DNA from: Hydrogenophilales bacterium 16-64-46
GTDB lineage: Bacteria > Pseudomonadota > Gammaproteobacteria > Burkholderiales > Thiobacillaceae
NCBI GenBank assembly: GCA_002281775.1
Contig: NCGY01000003.1
Span: forward strand, 1-64,000
Direction of reading: 5' to 3'
Length of the DNA: 64,000 nucleotides
This document shows, piece after piece, positions 18,569 to 26,905 of the stretch; position 1 is the stretch's first letter, and the number at the start of each line of letters is the position of its first letter. Below the pieces are notes generated by a model. It did no database searches and had not been told where the DNA came from. It saw only the letters and a program-made list of their open reading frames with translations. A program made the translations under genes and the position numbers.

Positions 18569-18913
18569 TTACAACGGGTCAGCGGTGCTTTCGCTGGGCT
18601 GATGCTTGAGTCCGCCGCTGCCCTGGTGGACATCGCCGGTTTTTTCCTTGTGCTTCACGACCTGGCGATCCAGCTTGTCGGCCAGCAGGTCGATGGCGGC
18701 GTACATGTTGCCGTCTTCACTGTGGGCGTGGAAATCGTGGCCTTTGACATGCAGGGTGGCTTCCACCTTGTGGACGAGTTTTTCGACTTGCATGATGACC
18801 GAGACATTGATGACATGGTCGAAGTGACGTTTGACGCGTTCGAGCTTCTCGGACACGTAGGCGCGGATTGCGGGGGTCACTTCCAGATGATGGCCGGAAA
18901 TCGTCAGATTCAT
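18569..18913 (-). CDS. hpf: Ribosome hibernation promoting factor, short form
   Basis: A 114-residue sigma-54 modulation/S30EA-family protein, MNLTISGHHLEVTPAIRAYV at the start and VSVIMQVEKLVHKVEATLHV in the middle. It binds the 30S decoding region to form inactive 100S ribosomes in stationary phase. It lacks the long C-terminal dimerisation domain, so it is the short (HPF/RaiA-like) type. GGAGG stands five bases before the ATG. It lies downstream of rpoN as usual. Confidence 0.93.
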   Translation of the reverse strand: MNLTISGHHLEVTPAIRAYVSEKLERVKRHFDHVINVSVIMQVEKLVHKVEATLHVKGHDFHAHSEDGNMYAAIDLLADKLDRQVVKHKEKTGDVHQGSGGLKHQPSESTADPL

Positions 18914-19069
18914 AAAACCTCCAAAGTCTGCTGGGGTAAGCCGGGCAATCGGTTGCAGGGCCGTTGCCGGAAGCGTTTCGTCACGCTCGATTTCATTGTG
19001 GGACGAAAGCGGGGCACATTCAAGCACGCGGGCGGATTGTCGGGGCGCGTGCCGGAAAAGCCTTGTGGA

Positions 19070-20512
19070 TCAGAGCGTGCGGCGCATGTTGGCGGGCGGA
19101 ATCTGCAGCGATTCGCGGTATTTGGCGACAGTGCGGCGGGCGACGACGATGCCCTGCTGGCCGAGAACTTCGGCGAGCTGGCCGTCCGACAGGGGCTTCT
19201 TGCCGTTCTCGGCGGCGATCATCTGCTTGATAAGCGCGCGGATGGCGGTCGAGGAACAGGCCCCGCCGTTGTCTGTGGCGACGTGGCTACCGAAGAAATA
19301 TTTCAGTTCGTACAGGCCGCGTGGCGTCATCATGAACTTCTGCGTGGTGACGCGCGAGATGGTCGATTCGTGCAGTTCAACCGCGTCGGCAATTTCGCGC
19401 AGCACCAGCGGACGCATCGCCACTTCGCCGTGCTCGAAGAAGTGCTTCTGCCGGTCGACGATGGCCTGCGAGACGCGCAGGATGGTGTCGAAGCGCTGCT
19501 GCACGTTCTTGATCAGCCAGCGCGCTTCCTGCAGCTGGCTGGCGAGCTGGCTGCCGCCGGCTTCACGGTGGCGCGCGAGGATGTCGGCGTACACGCGGTT
19601 GACGCGCAGCTTGGGCATGGCGTCGGCGTTGAGGCTGGCGATCCACATACCCTTGATCTTGCGCACGTAGACGTCGGGAATCACATAGTGGGTTTCGTCG
19701 GTGCTGAACGCCGCACCGGGTCGCGGGTTCATCGACAGGATCAGGGTGCGGGCGGCGCGCAGGGCGACGTCGTCGATGCCGAGCATCTTCTTCAGCTTGC
19801 CGACGTCGCGCGCGGCGAGTAGATCGAGATAGTGCGCGGTGAGCTGCATGGCGGCATCGCGCATGGGCGTGCCGGGCGGCAGGGCACGCAGTTGCAGCGT
19901 CAGGCATTCAGCCAGATTGCGCGCGCCGACGCCGGTGGGGTCCATGTTCTGCAGATGCTTCAGTGCGGTTTCGACTTCCTCGGGTTCGAGTTCCTCGATT
20001 TCCTCGGCGAGGCTGGCGGTAATGTCGGCCAGCGGCTGGGAGAGGAAGCCGGCTTCGTCGAGGTCGTCGATGAGCGCCGCGACCAGGGTGCGGTCGCGTG
20101 GGTTCAAGGGGCTGACGATCAGCTGGTTGAGCAGGTGTTCGCGCAGGCTGGCCCCGGTGACGGCCCCCTGGCTGTACTCACCGTCCTCGTCGTCGCCGCC
20201 GGCGGCGCTGTAGTCGTTCCAGTCGGCGTCGTCGAGCGTGGCCGACGGCTCGGATTCGCTGTTGTCGGACTGCTGGGGGGTGTCGGTACTCTGAGATTCG
20301 GCCTCGGCGGTGTGCGCGGGCGCTTCCGCGGTTTCGGCCTGCTGTCCCGCCTCGTTCTCTTCCTCACGCTCCAGCAGGGGGTTGTCCTGCAGCATCTGCT
20401 CCAGTTCCTGGTTGAGTTCAAGCGTGGACAGCTGCAACAGCCGGATCGACTGCTGCAGTTGGGGCGTGAGCGTGAGATGCTGACCGAGCTTGAGTTGGAG
20501 GCTGTGTTTCAT
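19070..20512 (-). CDS. rpoN: RNA polymerase sigma-54 factor
   Basis: A 480-residue sigma-54. The N-terminal Gln/Leu-rich activator region reads LKLGQHLTLTPQLQQSIRLLQLSTLELNQEL (key part), followed by an acidic linker (residues ~45-110), the core-binding domain, and the C-terminal RpoN box ARRTVAKYRESLQIPPANMRR. The sigma-54 promoter found at 26714-26728 and the NtrC-type activator at 39449-40879 in the same window give it obvious clients. The gene follows lptB. Confidence 0.97.
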   Translation of the reverse strand: MKHSLQLKLGQHLTLTPQLQQSIRLLQLSTLELNQELEQMLQDNPLLEREEENEAGQQAETAEAPAHTAEAESQSTDTPQQSDNSESEPSATLDDADWNDYSAAGGDDEDGEYSQGAVTGASLREHLLNQLIVSPLNPRDRTLVAALIDDLDEAGFLSQPLADITASLAEEIEELEPEEVETALKHLQNMDPTGVGARNLAECLTLQLRALPPGTPMRDAAMQLTAHYLDLLAARDVGKLKKMLGIDDVALRAARTLILSMNPRPGAAFSTDETHYVIPDVYVRKIKGMWIASLNADAMPKLRVNRVYADILARHREAGGSQLASQLQEARWLIKNVQQRFDTILRVSQAIVDRQKHFFEHGEVAMRPLVLREIADAVELHESTISRVTTQKFMMTPRGLYELKYFFGSHVATDNGGACSSTAIRALIKQMIAAENGKKPLSDGQLAEVLGQQGIVVARRTVAKYRESLQIPPANMRRTL

Positions 20513-20584
20513 GAAACTTGACTACGGCAAGAAGTGTGCCGACTTGAATCGAGTGTAACGCGATTCAGGGTCGGGCGTTGTAGC

Positions 20585-21307
20585 CTACAGGCGGAAATTT
20601 TCCCCGAGGTAGACCTTGCGCGCGTTGTCATCCTGGATGATGAGTTCGGGCGTGCCCGCAGTGAGCACCCGGCCTTCGTTGATGATGTAGGCGCGGTTGC
20701 AGATGCCCAGGGTTTCGCGCACGTTGTGGTCGGTGATGAGCACGCCGATGTCGCGCTCGACAAGGAAGTGCACCAGCTTCTGGATGTCGATGACGGCGAT
20801 GGGGTCGACACCGGCGAAGGGTTCGTCGAGCAGTACGAAACGCGGGTTGATGGCGAGCGCCCGGGCGATTTCCACCCGCCGCCGTTCGCCCCCCGAGAGG
20901 CTGATGGCAGACGCGCCACGCAGATGGGCGATATGCAGGTCTTCTAGCAGGTTTTCGAGGTGTTCCTTGCGCTCGTCCTTACTGTAGGGCTTCAGTTCCA
21001 GGATGGCCTCGATGTTCTGTTCGACCGTGAGCTTGCGGAAGATCGACGGCTCCTGCGGCAGGTAGGACAGGCCCAGCCGCGCGCGCTGGTGGATGGGCAT
21101 GTGGGTGAGATCGTGGTTGTCCATCCGCACGCTGCCGCCGTCGGCGGCGACCAGGCCCACCACCATGTAGAAGCAGGTGGTCTTGCCGGCACCGTTGGGG
21201 CCGAGCAGGCCGACGACCTCACCGCTGCCAACTTCGAACGAAACGTCGTGGACTACGGTGCGTTTGCCGTAGATCTTCTTCAGCCCCTGGGCGACGATGC
21301 TGCTCAT
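20585..21307 (-). CDS. lptB: Lipopolysaccharide export ATPase LptB
   Basis: A 240-residue ABC ATPase: Walker [18 protein letters not shown], signature [15 protein letters not shown], Walker [16 protein letters not shown], and the LptB-specific [16 protein letters not shown]. It powers extraction of LPS from the inner membrane with LptFG. The ATG overlaps the lptA stop by four bases. Confidence 0.97.
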   Translation of the reverse strand: MSSIVAQGLKKIYGKRTVVHDVSFEVGSGEVVGLLGPNGAGKTTCFYMVVGLVAADGGSVRMDNHDLTHMPIHQRARLGLSYLPQEPSIFRKLTVEQNIEAILELKPYSKDERKEHLENLLEDLHIAHLRGASAISLSGGERRRVEIARALAINPRFVLLDEPFAGVDPIAVIDIQKLVHFLVERDIGVLITDHNVRETLGICNRAYIINEGRVLTAGTPELIIQDDNARKVYLGENFRL

Positions 21308-21840
21308 GGCTTGGGCGTGGCAGGCTGCTCGGCGCGGGGCTTGGGCCGGATCACCGCGCGCACACGGCCGCTGGGCGACTGGGCACCGGGCTGGCCCACG
21401 ACCTTGTAGAACTCGGTGGCGGCGTTGTAGGAAATGCGGGCCCCGCGCAGTTCGTCGCCGCCGCGGCGCAGGCGCGCGTTGCCGACGAGTTCAAGGTCGC
21501 TGGTTGTGCCGTTGTATTCGATGCGATCGGCAAAGCCCTCGATGAATTCCTCGCGGCCGTCGAGTTTCTGGCGGAAGGCCACCGGCCGTCCGGTCGCCGT
21601 GACGGTGTCGAGCTCGCCGTTTTTCTGCGCGACCTGGACGCGGTCGGCGCGCAGCATGAGCGTGCCCTGGCTCAAGATGACGTTACCGTCGTAGACGCTG
21701 CGCTTCTTGATGTCGTCGAGGGTGACCGTGTTGGCTTCGAGGTTCACGGGCTTGTCGCGGTCGGCCTTCTCGGCGTGGGCGACAGCCGCGACGCAGCCCA
21801 GACAGAGTGCGGCGAGGAGGCGGGTGGCAGGGGTTGGCAT
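21304..21840 (-). CDS. lptA: Lipopolysaccharide transport periplasmic protein LptA
   Basis: A 178-residue periplasmic bridge protein has a signal peptide ([20 protein letters not shown], cleaved near AHA-EK). The OstA-type beta-jellyroll follows: [37 protein letters not shown] (key residues) and [24 protein letters not shown]. LptA polymers carry LPS across the periplasm. It lies four bases after lptC and overlaps lptB. Confidence 0.94.
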   Translation of the reverse strand: MPTPATRLLAALCLGCVAAVAHAEKADRDKPVNLEANTVTLDDIKKRSVYDGNVILSQGTLMLRADRVQVAQKNGELDTVTATGRPVAFRQKLDGREEFIEGFADRIEYNGTTSDLELVGNARLRRGGDELRGARISYNAATEFYKVVGQPGAQSPSGRVRAVIRPKPRAEQPATPKP

Positions 21841-21844
21841 GGTT

Positions 21845-22417
21845 TCAGCGGGCCTTTGCGAGGTAGCGGGCCTTGACGCGCCCGGTGAGTTTGATGAGGC
21901 GGCGGTCGGTGCGGTATTCCATCGCACCGGCGGTCACGGTAAGCGTGGCGTCGCGGACCTCGACGCTGCCGGGCGCGCGCAGCAGATGCTGATCCGGAAA
22001 CACCAGCAGGCGCGAGGTGGACAGCGACAGGGCGGATTGCCCGGGCCGGGCCTGGCGTACCACCTTCACCTTGCCGAGGAGGTCGACTTCCTTACCGTCG
22101 GGAGAAACCGTGGCCTGCCTCGCCTGCGCGATGATCTCGCCGGTTTTGGCGTCGAGCTGGGCAAAGCGCGGGTCTTCCAGTTGGGTGAGCTTGCTGTTGC
22201 TGTAATGCCTGAGCCGGCGTGCGCTGAGCCGGTATTGCGGCCGGCCTTGCGGATCGGTGCGCAGGGCGCTGAAATCTTCCATGATGCCTTCCGGGTCGGC
22301 ACGTTCGGCGCCGTTGCCGTTGACGGGCAATTGCACCGCCCGCTCGATCCAGAAACTCAGGCCGGCCAGCAGCAGCAGGATGGCCAGTGGCAGCCACAGC
22401 GATCCGCGTTCGATCAT
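21845..22417 (-). CDS. lptC: LPS export protein LptC
   Basis: A 190-residue membrane-anchored protein. The N-terminal helix LPLAILLLLAGLSFWIERAV is followed by a jellyroll with MEDFSALRTDPQGRPQYRLSA and MEYRTDRRLIKLTGRVKARY. LptC links the LptBFG transporter to LptA. Length and position between kdsC and lptA are typical. Confidence 0.92.
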   Translation of the reverse strand: MIERGSLWLPLAILLLLAGLSFWIERAVQLPVNGNGAERADPEGIMEDFSALRTDPQGRPQYRLSARRLRHYSNSKLTQLEDPRFAQLDAKTGEIIAQARQATVSPDGKEVDLLGKVKVVRQARPGQSALSLSTSRLLVFPDQHLLRAPGSVEVRDATLTVTAGAMEYRTDRRLIKLTGRVKARYLAKAR

Positions 22418-22436
22418 GCCGCAACCGGGTTCCGGT

Positions 22437-22964
22437 TCATTTCAGGTAGGGAGCCAGGGCGGCGTCCAGCGTGCCCTGCGCGCGCATGAGCATCTCGCAG
22501 GCCTCGCGCACCGCGCCGCGGCCGGCTTCGCGCACCGTGGTGTAGTGACTATGCGCCTTGACCAGGTCGGGGGCGGCAGGAACGGTGATCGCCAGCCCGG
22601 CGCGCCGCATCACCGGCAGGTCGACCACGTCGTCGCCCATGTAGGCGGTGGCGTCGCAGGCAATGTTGAGCGAGGCACAGAGTGATTCGTAGACCGCCAG
22701 CTTGTCGTGCGCCCCCTGGTGCAGGATGTCGATGCCGAGATTCTTCGCCCGGTGCTCGACCACGCGCGAACGGCGGCCGGTGATGATGGCGAGCATCAGG
22801 CCGCTGCCCTTGAGCATTTTCAGGCCATGGCCGTCGAGCGAGTGGAAGCCCTTGTATTCCTGCCCGTCGTCGCCGAAGAACAGGGTGCCGTCGGTCATGA
22901 CGCCGTCGATGTCGAAGGCAACGAGGCGGATCTTGCGTGCGCGGGCGATGAGATCGGCCGTCAT
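22437..22964 (-). CDS. kdsC: 3-deoxy-D-manno-octulosonate 8-phosphate phosphatase KdsC
   Basis: This 175-residue HAD phosphatase of the tetrameric C0 type contains VAFDIDGVMTDGTLFFGDDG, FHSLDGHGLKML, AIITGRRSRVVEHRA and YMGDDVVDLPVM. It produces free Kdo for lipid A-core synthesis. The ATG at 22964 shares a base with the kdsD stop. A GTG one codon earlier is possible but makes no difference to function. Confidence 0.95.
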   Translation of the reverse strand: MTADLIARARKIRLVAFDIDGVMTDGTLFFGDDGQEYKGFHSLDGHGLKMLKGSGLMLAIITGRRSRVVEHRAKNLGIDILHQGAHDKLAVYESLCASLNIACDATAYMGDDVVDLPVMRRAGLAITVPAAPDLVKAHSHYTTVREAGRGAVREACEMLMRAQGTLDAALAPYLK

Positions 22965-23950
22965 CACACCACTCCGGCCTTGAGCAGGTCGTGCATGTTG
23001 AGTGCGCCGACGAGGGCACCGGCGTCGTCGACCACGAGCAGGCCGTTGATTTTGAGTGTGTCCATTTTTTCCACTGCCGCCACGGCCAGTTCGTCCGCGC
23101 GGATAGTCTTGGGATTTTTTGTCATCAGGTCGGCGATGCGGGCCTGCTGGATGTCGAGCGGACGTTCCAGCACCCGGCGCAGGTCGCCGTCGGTGAAGAG
23201 TCCCGCAACACGGCCGGCGGCGTCGACGATGGCGGTCATGCCGAGGCCTTTCTGGGTCATTTCGAAAAGGGCCGCCTTGAGCGAGGCGCCGGTGTCGACG
23301 CGGGGCAGGGCGTCGCCGCTGTGCATCACGTCGCGCACATGGACCAGCAACCGGCGGCCCAGGCTGCCGCCGGGATGGGTGCGGGCGAAATCGTCGGCGG
23401 AAAAACCGCGCGCGTCGAGCAGTGCCACCGCGAGTGCGTCGCCCATCGCCAGGGACGCGGTGGTGCTGGCGGTGGGGGCGAGATTGAGCGGGCAGGCTTC
23501 CTTCTCGACGCCGGTATTGAGATGCGCGTCGGCGGCTTTGGCCAGCGTGGACGCAGGATTGCCGGTCATCGCCACGAGCTTGGCTCCGCGTCGCTTGATG
23601 AGCGGCACGATGCTGACGATTTCGCCGCTTTCGCCCGAGTTCGACAGCGCCAGCACCACGTCGTCGTGGGCGATCATGCCGAGGTCGCCGTGGCTGGCTT
23701 CGCCCGGGTGCATGAAAAAAGCGGGCGTGCCGGTGGACGCGAGTGTGGCGGCGATCTTGCCGCCGACGTGCCCGGACTTGCCCATGCCGGACACGACCAC
23801 GCGGCCGGTGCAGGCGAGGATGACGGCAACGGCGCGGGCGAAGTCGTGATCCAGCCGCTGCGACACGAGGCGTAGCGCGTCGGCTTCGATGTGGAATACC
23901 CGGCGCGCAAGCGCGAGCAAATCTTCGGCGGAGGGAGAGGCAGGGCGCAT
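22964..23950 (-). CDS. kdsD: Arabinose-5-phosphate isomerase
   Basis: A 328-residue enzyme makes D-arabinose 5-phosphate, the Kdo precursor. It has an N-terminal SIS domain (VVVSGMGKSGHVGGKIAATLAS; HPGEASHGDLGMI; ALSNSGESGEIV) and two C-terminal CBS domains (from VRDVMHSGDALPRV and IADLMTKNPKTIRADEL). I start at the ATG at 23950; a longer reading begins inside the promoter region. It heads the kdsD-kdsC-lptCAB-rpoN-hpf-ptsN-hprK-rapZ run. Confidence 0.95.
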   Translation of the reverse strand: MRPASPSAEDLLALARRVFHIEADALRLVSQRLDHDFARAVAVILACTGRVVVSGMGKSGHVGGKIAATLASTGTPAFFMHPGEASHGDLGMIAHDDVVLALSNSGESGEIVSIVPLIKRRGAKLVAMTGNPASTLAKAADAHLNTGVEKEACPLNLAPTASTTASLAMGDALAVALLDARGFSADDFARTHPGGSLGRRLLVHVRDVMHSGDALPRVDTGASLKAALFEMTQKGLGMTAIVDAAGRVAGLFTDGDLRRVLERPLDIQQARIADLMTKNPKTIRADELAVAAVEKMDTLKINGLLVVDDAGALVGALNMHDLLKAGVV

Positions 23951-23995
23951 GGTCGGCAAGTATACTAAACGCACCTGCCAGTCCGTGATTCTCCG
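23951..23995. promoter_or_regulatory. Divergent promoter region between kdsD and the Kef-type antiporter gene
   Basis: Only 45 bases separate the two divergent starts. The segment contains GTATAC with TATACT at 23961-23966, a good -10 for the rightward gene. Its complement offers TAGTATAC-like boxes for the leftward gene. Any -35 boxes would lie inside the opposing gene. Overlap of the two promoters is likely but unproven. Confidence 0.4.
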
Positions 23996-25966
23996 ATGCA
24001 TTCCAGCCTCCAGCTCGTCCTGATCCTGCTTGCTGTGGCGGTGCTGGTGGCCGCCGCCGCGCGCGCGCTCAGGTTGCCGACGATGCTGGGCTATCTGGTG
24101 ACAGGCATTGCCATCGGGCCGTTTGCGCTGGGCTGGATTCCCGATAGCGAAGGTGCGCGTTACCTCGCCGAATTCGGTGTGGTTTTCCTCATGTTTTCCA
24201 TTGGCCTCGAATTCAGCCTGCCCCGGCTAATGACGATGCGCATGACCGTATTCGGCTTCGGCGGCGCGCAGGTCGGGCTCACCATTCTCTTCACTGCGCT
24301 CATCGCCTGGCTGCTCGACCTGCCCCTACTCGCTGCGGTGGCACTGGGCGGGATCATGTCCATGTCGTCTACCGCCATCGTCTCCAAACTGTTGGCGGAA
24401 CGGCTGGAAATCCAGACGCCGCACGGGCGGCAGATTTTCGGTGCCTTGCTGTTCCAGGACCTGGCCGTGGTGCCGTTGCTGATCCTGATCCCGGCGTTTG
24501 CACGCGAATCGGAAACCATGGCGACCGATCTGATGCTGGCCATGCTCAAGGCGATAGCGGTGCTGGGTTTCCTGCTCTTCATCGGCCAGCGCATCATGCG
24601 GCCCTGGTTCCAGTGGGTGGCTGGGCGCAAGTCGCCGGAACTGTTCACGCTCAACCTGCTTCTGTTCACGCTGGGGTTGGCCTTCCTCACCGAAAGCGCA
24701 GGCCTGTCACTCGCGCTCGGTGCGTTTCTGGCCGGCATGCTGGTATCCGAAACCGAATACCGCTACCAGGTGGAAGACGACATCAAGCCGTTCCGCGATG
24801 TGCTGCTCGGCCTGTTCTTCGTCACCATCGGCATGCGGCTCGACCTCACGCAGGTGCTGGCGAACTGGGGCGACGTGCTGATCCTGGTGGCGGCGATCGT
24901 TCTGGGCAAGGGCCTCCTGGTGGCGGGGCTGTCGATGGCGTTCGGCAGCGCCCGGCCCACCGCCACGCGCACGGCGCTGGGGCTCGCGCAGGCCGGCGAA
25001 TTCGGCTTCGTGCTGCTGGCGCAGGCCGCCGACCTGCGGCTGCTCGGCGCCGAGATCACCCAGCCGGTGCTGGCGGCGATGGTGGTGTCGATGCTGCTGG
25101 CGCCCATCCTCATCAACCGTATGGACAGCCTCACCCGCGTGCTGGCCGGTAGCGAATGGGCGGGTCGCGCCAAGGAAGTCCACGACATCGCCGTCAAGAC
25201 CTTCGGCAAGACCAAGCACGTGATCGTGTGCGGCTACGGCCGCAGCGGCCAGAACCTGGCCCGTCTGCTGGAGGCGGAGGGGATTACCTTCGTTGCCCTC
25301 GACGCCGACCCCGAGCGTATCCGTGCGGTCGCCGCCTCGGGTGTGTCGGTGGTCTACGGTGACGCCAGTCGCCGCGAGGTGCTGGTCGCGGCCGGGCTGT
25401 CGCGTGCGCAGGCGGTGGTGGTGACCTATTCCGATCTGCATTCGAGCATGGCGATCCTGCGCCACGTGCGCGAACTACGCCCTGAACTACCGGTGGTGGT
25501 GCGTACCATCGACGACACGCACATTGACGATCTCAAGGCAGCGGGCGCGGCCGAGGTGGTGTCCGAGGTGATGGAGGGCTCGCTGATGCTGGCGTCGCAC
25601 GCGCTCATGCTGCTGGGTGTGCCGCTGTCGCAGGTGTTGAAGCGCATCCGCGTGGTGCGCGAATCACGCTACGCCATGATGCGCGGGTTTTTCCGCGGCG
25701 CGTCCGACGCCGACGACGAGCTCGACGCCCATGCCCAGCCGCGCCTGCACACCGTGCTGGTGACGCAGGGCGCGGCCGCAGCCGGACACAGCCTGGACGA
25801 ACTGGCGCTGGACGAATTGCTGGTCGAGGTGGCGGCGATCCGCCGGCAGGGACAGCAGGGCGTCGACCCCGTGCCGGATGCGCGCATCGAAGTCGGCGAC
25901 GTGCTGGTGTTGCGCGGCGCAGCCGACGGGCTGGCAGCGGCGGAGTTCAGAATCCTGCAGGGCTGA
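23996..25966 (+). CDS. Kef-type monovalent cation:proton antiporter with TrkA domains (CPA2 family)
   Basis: A 656-residue protein. Residues ~1-380 form about twelve membrane helices with the CPA2 motifs LGYLVTGIAIGPFALGWIPD and FLMFSIGLEFSLPRL, GIMSMSSTAIVSKLLAE, and ALGLAQAGEFGFVLLAQA. A cytoplasmic TrkA-N domain follows (HVIVCGYGRSGQNLARLLEAEG, near residues 405-430, then VYGDASRREVL), and a TrkA-C domain ends the protein. It exchanges K+ or Na+ for H+, gated by nucleotide binding at the Rossmann domain. The glutathione-specific site of true KefB/KefC is not evident, so the general family name is safer. Confidence 0.88.
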   Translation: MHSSLQLVLILLAVAVLVAAAARALRLPTMLGYLVTGIAIGPFALGWIPDSEGARYLAEFGVVFLMFSIGLEFSLPRLMTMRMTVFGFGGAQVGLTILFTALIAWLLDLPLLAAVALGGIMSMSSTAIVSKLLAERLEIQTPHGRQIFGALLFQDLAVVPLLILIPAFARESETMATDLMLAMLKAIAVLGFLLFIGQRIMRPWFQWVAGRKSPELFTLNLLLFTLGLAFLTESAGLSLALGAFLAGMLVSETEYRYQVEDDIKPFRDVLLGLFFVTIGMRLDLTQVLANWGDVLILVAAIVLGKGLLVAGLSMAFGSARPTATRTALGLAQAGEFGFVLLAQAADLRLLGAEITQPVLAAMVVSMLLAPILINRMDSLTRVLAGSEWAGRAKEVHDIAVKTFGKTKHVIVCGYGRSGQNLARLLEAEGITFVALDADPERIRAVAASGVSVVYGDASRREVLVAAGLSRAQAVVVTYSDLHSSMAILRHVRELRPELPVVVRTIDDTHIDDLKAAGAAEVVSEVMEGSLMLASHALMLLGVPLSQVLKRIRVVRESRYAMMRGFFRGASDADDELDAHAQPRLHTVLVTQGAAAAGHSLDELALDELLVEVAAIRRQGQQGVDPVPDARIEVGDVLVLRGAADGLAAAEFRILQG

Positions 25967-25980
25967 AGCCTGAACAAAAC

Positions 25981-25998
25981 GGCCCGCCGCAGCGGGCC
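25981..25998 (-). terminator. Intrinsic terminator for the pseudopilin gene (leftward)
   Basis: A 7-base GC stem, GGCCCGC and GCGGGCC, encloses a 4-base loop. On the minus strand it is followed by GTTTTG, a short U-tract. It lies between the convergent antiporter and pseudopilin genes. The plus-strand side lacks a T run, so it should work mainly for the leftward transcript. Confidence 0.7.
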
Positions 25999-26020
25999 CT
26001 TGACCCCGGATAGGCCGGAA

Positions 26021-26671
26021 TCAGATGCCCATGCAGACAATATAAGGCGTTGAATCGTCGACGTCGGCGAGGGCGAGAGCTGCCCCCACCGGGTTGGTGC
26101 TGGTGCCCACGCGAACCGAGCCGGATTCGGTATCGCCATCGTCCAGCTGCGAATCGAGCTGCTTGGCGAAACGCCCGAGGATGCCGCCGGAGCAGATGAA
26201 ATAAGTGCCCGTCATGCTGGTATACGGGGCCGATCCCTGTACCCCGATCACCCCGCCGGCGGCATTGCGCGGGGCGTAATCGCCTGCAATCAGCGACGTG
26301 GGGCCGGGTGCCAGACCGGCCAGACGAACGTGCTGCCAGAACAGGAAAGACTCGTCGGCTGCCGTGCCGCTGTTCCATTCGCCTTCGATCAGGCCGTCGC
26401 CGTCGCCCTCGCCCGGGGTGAGGGTGTCAGTACCGACGTGTTCGATTGCGGCACTGTCGTCTCCGGGAAGCGAGCGGAATTTGTCCTGGTAGCCGTAAAT
26501 GAAAACCGGCACATTGCGGAAATCGGCGGCCAGGTTTTTTACCCGGGCGCTGTTGATCAGTTCCTGGCCCTTGAGGATGCCGCCCAGCAACAGGCCGATG
26601 ATGACCAGCACGATGGCGATTTCGATCAGGGTGAAGCCGGACTGGCGTCGCTTGATGCGGTTGATGGACAT
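26021..26671 (-). CDS. Type IV pilin-like protein, candidate (major) MSHA-type pseudopilin under sigma-54 control
   Basis: A 216-residue protein has a type IV prepilin leader. The leader MSINRIKRRQSG is processed after Gly12, and the mature protein begins FTLIEIAIVLVIIGLLLGGI with the conserved Glu5. The rest is a globular domain with a C-terminal ...VCMGI that may form a disulfide with an earlier Cys (YFICSGG). It is the only pilin gene in the window with its own perfect sigma-54 promoter (26714-26728) and its own terminator. That suggests strong, regulated expression as expected for a major pilin. It is separated from the other msh genes by a divergent histidine kinase gene. No MshA signature allows a firm name. 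Confidence 0.78.
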   Translation of the reverse strand: MSINRIKRRQSGFTLIEIAIVLVIIGLLLGGILKGQELINSARVKNLAADFRNVPVFIYGYQDKFRSLPGDDSAAIEHVGTDTLTPGEGDGDGLIEGEWNSGTAADESFLFWQHVRLAGLAPGPTSLIAGDYAPRNAAGGVIGVQGSAPYTSMTGTYFICSGGILGRFAKQLDSQLDDGDTESGSVRVGTSTNPVGAALALADVDDSTPYIVCMGI

Positions 26672-26713
26672 GATGAAGGCTTCTCCGGTTTGTTATGGCC
26701 TGCCCGCAATTCC

Positions 26714-26728
26714 GCAAAATGCGTGCCA
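26714..26728 (-). promoter_or_regulatory. Sigma-54 promoter upstream of the pseudopilin gene
   Basis: On the minus strand the sequence is TGGCAC, five bases (GCATT), TTGC. This matches the -24/-12 consensus TGGCACG-N4-TTGC exactly in both boxes and spacing. The predicted transcription start is near 26702, about 30 bases before the ATG at 26671. Sigma-54 promoters need an enhancer-binding activator; an NtrC-type regulator is encoded at 39449-40879 and rpoN at 19070-20512. Confidence 0.82.
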
Positions 26729-26905
26729 TCGGGTTTATTGTTTTATCTGTTTGTTATTGAAAGGATTTTTGATGAATTGACAACCCGGATTGCGCGCATT
26801 CTGACGAGAATGTGACGCCCCCGGCAGGTTTCCGTCAAACCTGCCCTCCATTTCCAGCAGCAACTGCCGATAGCTGGCATATCGATTTCCGCGCCTCCGT
26901 TTTCC

